Source: an uncultured Clostridia bacterium
GTDB lineage: Bacteria > Bacillota > Clostridia > Acetivibrionales > CALMWN01
Assembly: GCA_937873555.1 (NCBI GenBank)
Contig: CALMWN010000224.1
Span: 1-6,630, forward strand
Direction of reading: 5' to 3'
Length of the DNA: 6,630 nucleotides
Below, piece after piece: positions 6,327 through 6,630 of this stretch (its first letter is position 1; each line of letters starts with the position of its first letter). Position numbers and translations under genes: made by a program. The notes under the pieces were generated by a model that worked only from the letters and a program-made list of their open reading frames with translations, was not told the origin of the DNA and searched no databases.

Positions 6327-6355
6327 TTTATAGCAAAATAAACATATTTTGCGAA
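6327..6355 (-). promoter_or_regulatory. Candidate sigma-A promoter of the transporter operon
   Basis: Minus-strand TTCGCA (6355-6350, 4/6) and TATAAA (6332-6327, 5/6) are 17 bases apart, giving a leader of about 120 nt before the ATG at 6197. The spacer contains an almost perfectly centred dyad, which strengthens the idea that this is a controlled promoter. Confidence 0.4.
6333..6352. repeat. Perfect 8-4-8 dyad within the promoter spacer, candidate operator
   Basis: GCAAAATA (6333-6340) and TATTTTGC (6345-6352) are perfect inverted repeats around AACA. The element fills the spacer and touches the -35 of the promoter at 6327-6355. A dimeric repressor bound here would block RNA polymerase. The binding protein is unknown; AraC-family proteins more often use direct repeats, so a second regulator would be implied. 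Confidence 0.45.
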
Positions 6356-6424
6356 CACGTCCAATTCTTAGCCTAATCTATTTTCTATAATAATACTATT
6401 TCACAAGGTACTGATTGTGAATAG

Positions 6425-6434
6425 AATATCTTGC
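6425..6434 (-). repeat. Third, inverted copy of the GCAAGATATT motif
   Basis: AATATCTTGC here is the exact reverse complement of GCAAGATATT at 6497-6506. It lies about 60 bp nearer the transporter genes than the direct repeat pair, in opposite orientation, as a looping or secondary operator half-site might. Confidence 0.4.
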
Positions 6435-6487
6435 TGTGTTGGTTCTTTTTTTTGCTATTGCATTTTATTTCCAAATAATACATATCT

Positions 6488-6493
6488 ATTATA
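6488..6493 (-). promoter_or_regulatory. Consensus -10 hexamer next to the direct repeats
   Basis: Minus-strand TATAAT (6493-6488) directly follows the proximal repeat (6494-6509). At 17-base spacing the -35 would be TAATTG (6516-6511), which is poor. A second possible -10, TATTAT (6480-6475), has its -35 position inside the proximal repeat. A good -10 without a good -35 suits an activator-dependent promoter. Transcription from here would have a leader near 290 nt. Confidence 0.3.
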
Positions 6494-6530
6494 TAAGCAA
6501 GATATTGCACCAATTAAGCATGATATTCAA
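6494..6530 (-). repeat. Pair of direct repeats, 21-bp spacing, candidate AraC-family operator
   Basis: On the minus strand TTGAATATCATGCTTA (6530-6515) and TGCAATATCTTGCTTA (6509-6494) match at 13 of 16 positions and are offset by exactly 21 bp, two helical turns. Tandem half-sites of about 17 bp at 21-bp spacing are the classic arrangement for AraC-type proteins, and such a regulator is encoded at 1492-2409. Position just upstream of a -10-like hexamer agrees with activator binding. That this regulator binds here is an inference. Confidence 0.5.
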
Positions 6531-6630
6531 TACATTATCTGCCATAATTATATATAATATTATCATATCAAGGGGTTGAATTCTTGATTTATCCAACACT
6601 TTATCAAATCAACTTATTAATATATTGAAA

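Larger units (their letters stand above)
6198..6630. other. Non-coding control region upstream of the transporter operon
   Basis: No supported ORF is present on either strand in these 433 nt, and all three minus frames entering from the right edge meet stops within about 30 nt. The region is strongly AT-rich, with a T8 run at about 6445-6452 and AT-only palindromes such as ATTATATATAAT (6547-6558). It holds the candidate promoter at 6327-6355, the dyad at 6333-6352 and the direct repeats at 6494-6530. The gene beyond the right edge is not visible. Confidence 0.7.

Noticed and set aside
6547..6558. Perfect palindrome ATTATATATAAT
   Set aside because: It is made of A and T only within a very AT-rich stretch, so it is expected by chance.
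6584..6612. Inverted repeat TTGATTT/AAATCAA with a 15-base loop near the right edge
   Set aside because: The arms are short and AT-rich, the loop is long, and there is no promoter or gene context to support a role.
1..6630. CRISPR arrays, tRNA/rRNA genes, insertion sequences, prophage or attachment sites
   Set aside because: No regularly spaced repeats, cloverleaf-like sequences, transposase motifs or long terminal repeats were seen on reading the window.

Overview
The window looks like a carbohydrate-uptake locus from a low-GC Firmicute, most likely a saccharolytic clostridium. This rests on AT-rich intergenic DNA, strong AGGAGG-type ribosome binding sites, a lipobox-anchored solute-binding protein, and an Lpl/Ytc-type sugar ABC importer with no ATPase gene beside it. 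The genus is an inference; a Paenibacillus-like source is not excluded.

Layout from left to right. Positions 1-1208 (minus strand) hold the 5' two thirds or so of a cytoplasmic protein resembling (alpha/alpha)6-barrel glycoside hydrolases; its 3' end lies outside the window. A 283-nt divergent region (1209-1491) carries candidate promoters in both directions. Positions 1492-2409 (plus) encode an AraC-family regulator with an N-terminal cupin sugar-sensing domain. A hairpin at 2413-2447 separates it from the convergent transporter genes. The transporter is on the minus strand, in transcription order: LplB-type permease (6197-5232), LplC/YtcP-type permease (5199-4330, probable GTG start), then a lipoprotein solute-binding protein (4088-2460). 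The upstream 433 nt (6198-6630) has no gene but is rich in operator-like structure.

How the parts probably work together: the lipoprotein captures an oligosaccharide, the two permeases import it using an ATPase encoded elsewhere (MsmX-type sharing is usual for this family), the cytoplasmic glycosidase degrades it, and the AraC-type protein senses a sugar and controls both arms. The substrate cannot be read from the sequence.

Less ordinary points: (1) a 25-codon plus-strand ORF at 4252-4329 with a near-ideal ribosome binding site that encodes essentially only a lipoprotein signal peptide, ending two residues after the lipobox cysteine, placed between the second permease and the binding-protein gene; (2) a 14-bp-arm inverted repeat (4128-4164) between that ORF and the binding-protein start; (3) paired 16-bp direct repeats 21 bp apart (6494-6530), a geometry typical of AraC-family operators, with a third inverted copy nearby; (4) a perfect 8-4-8 dyad (6333-6352) filling the spacer of a candidate transporter promoter.
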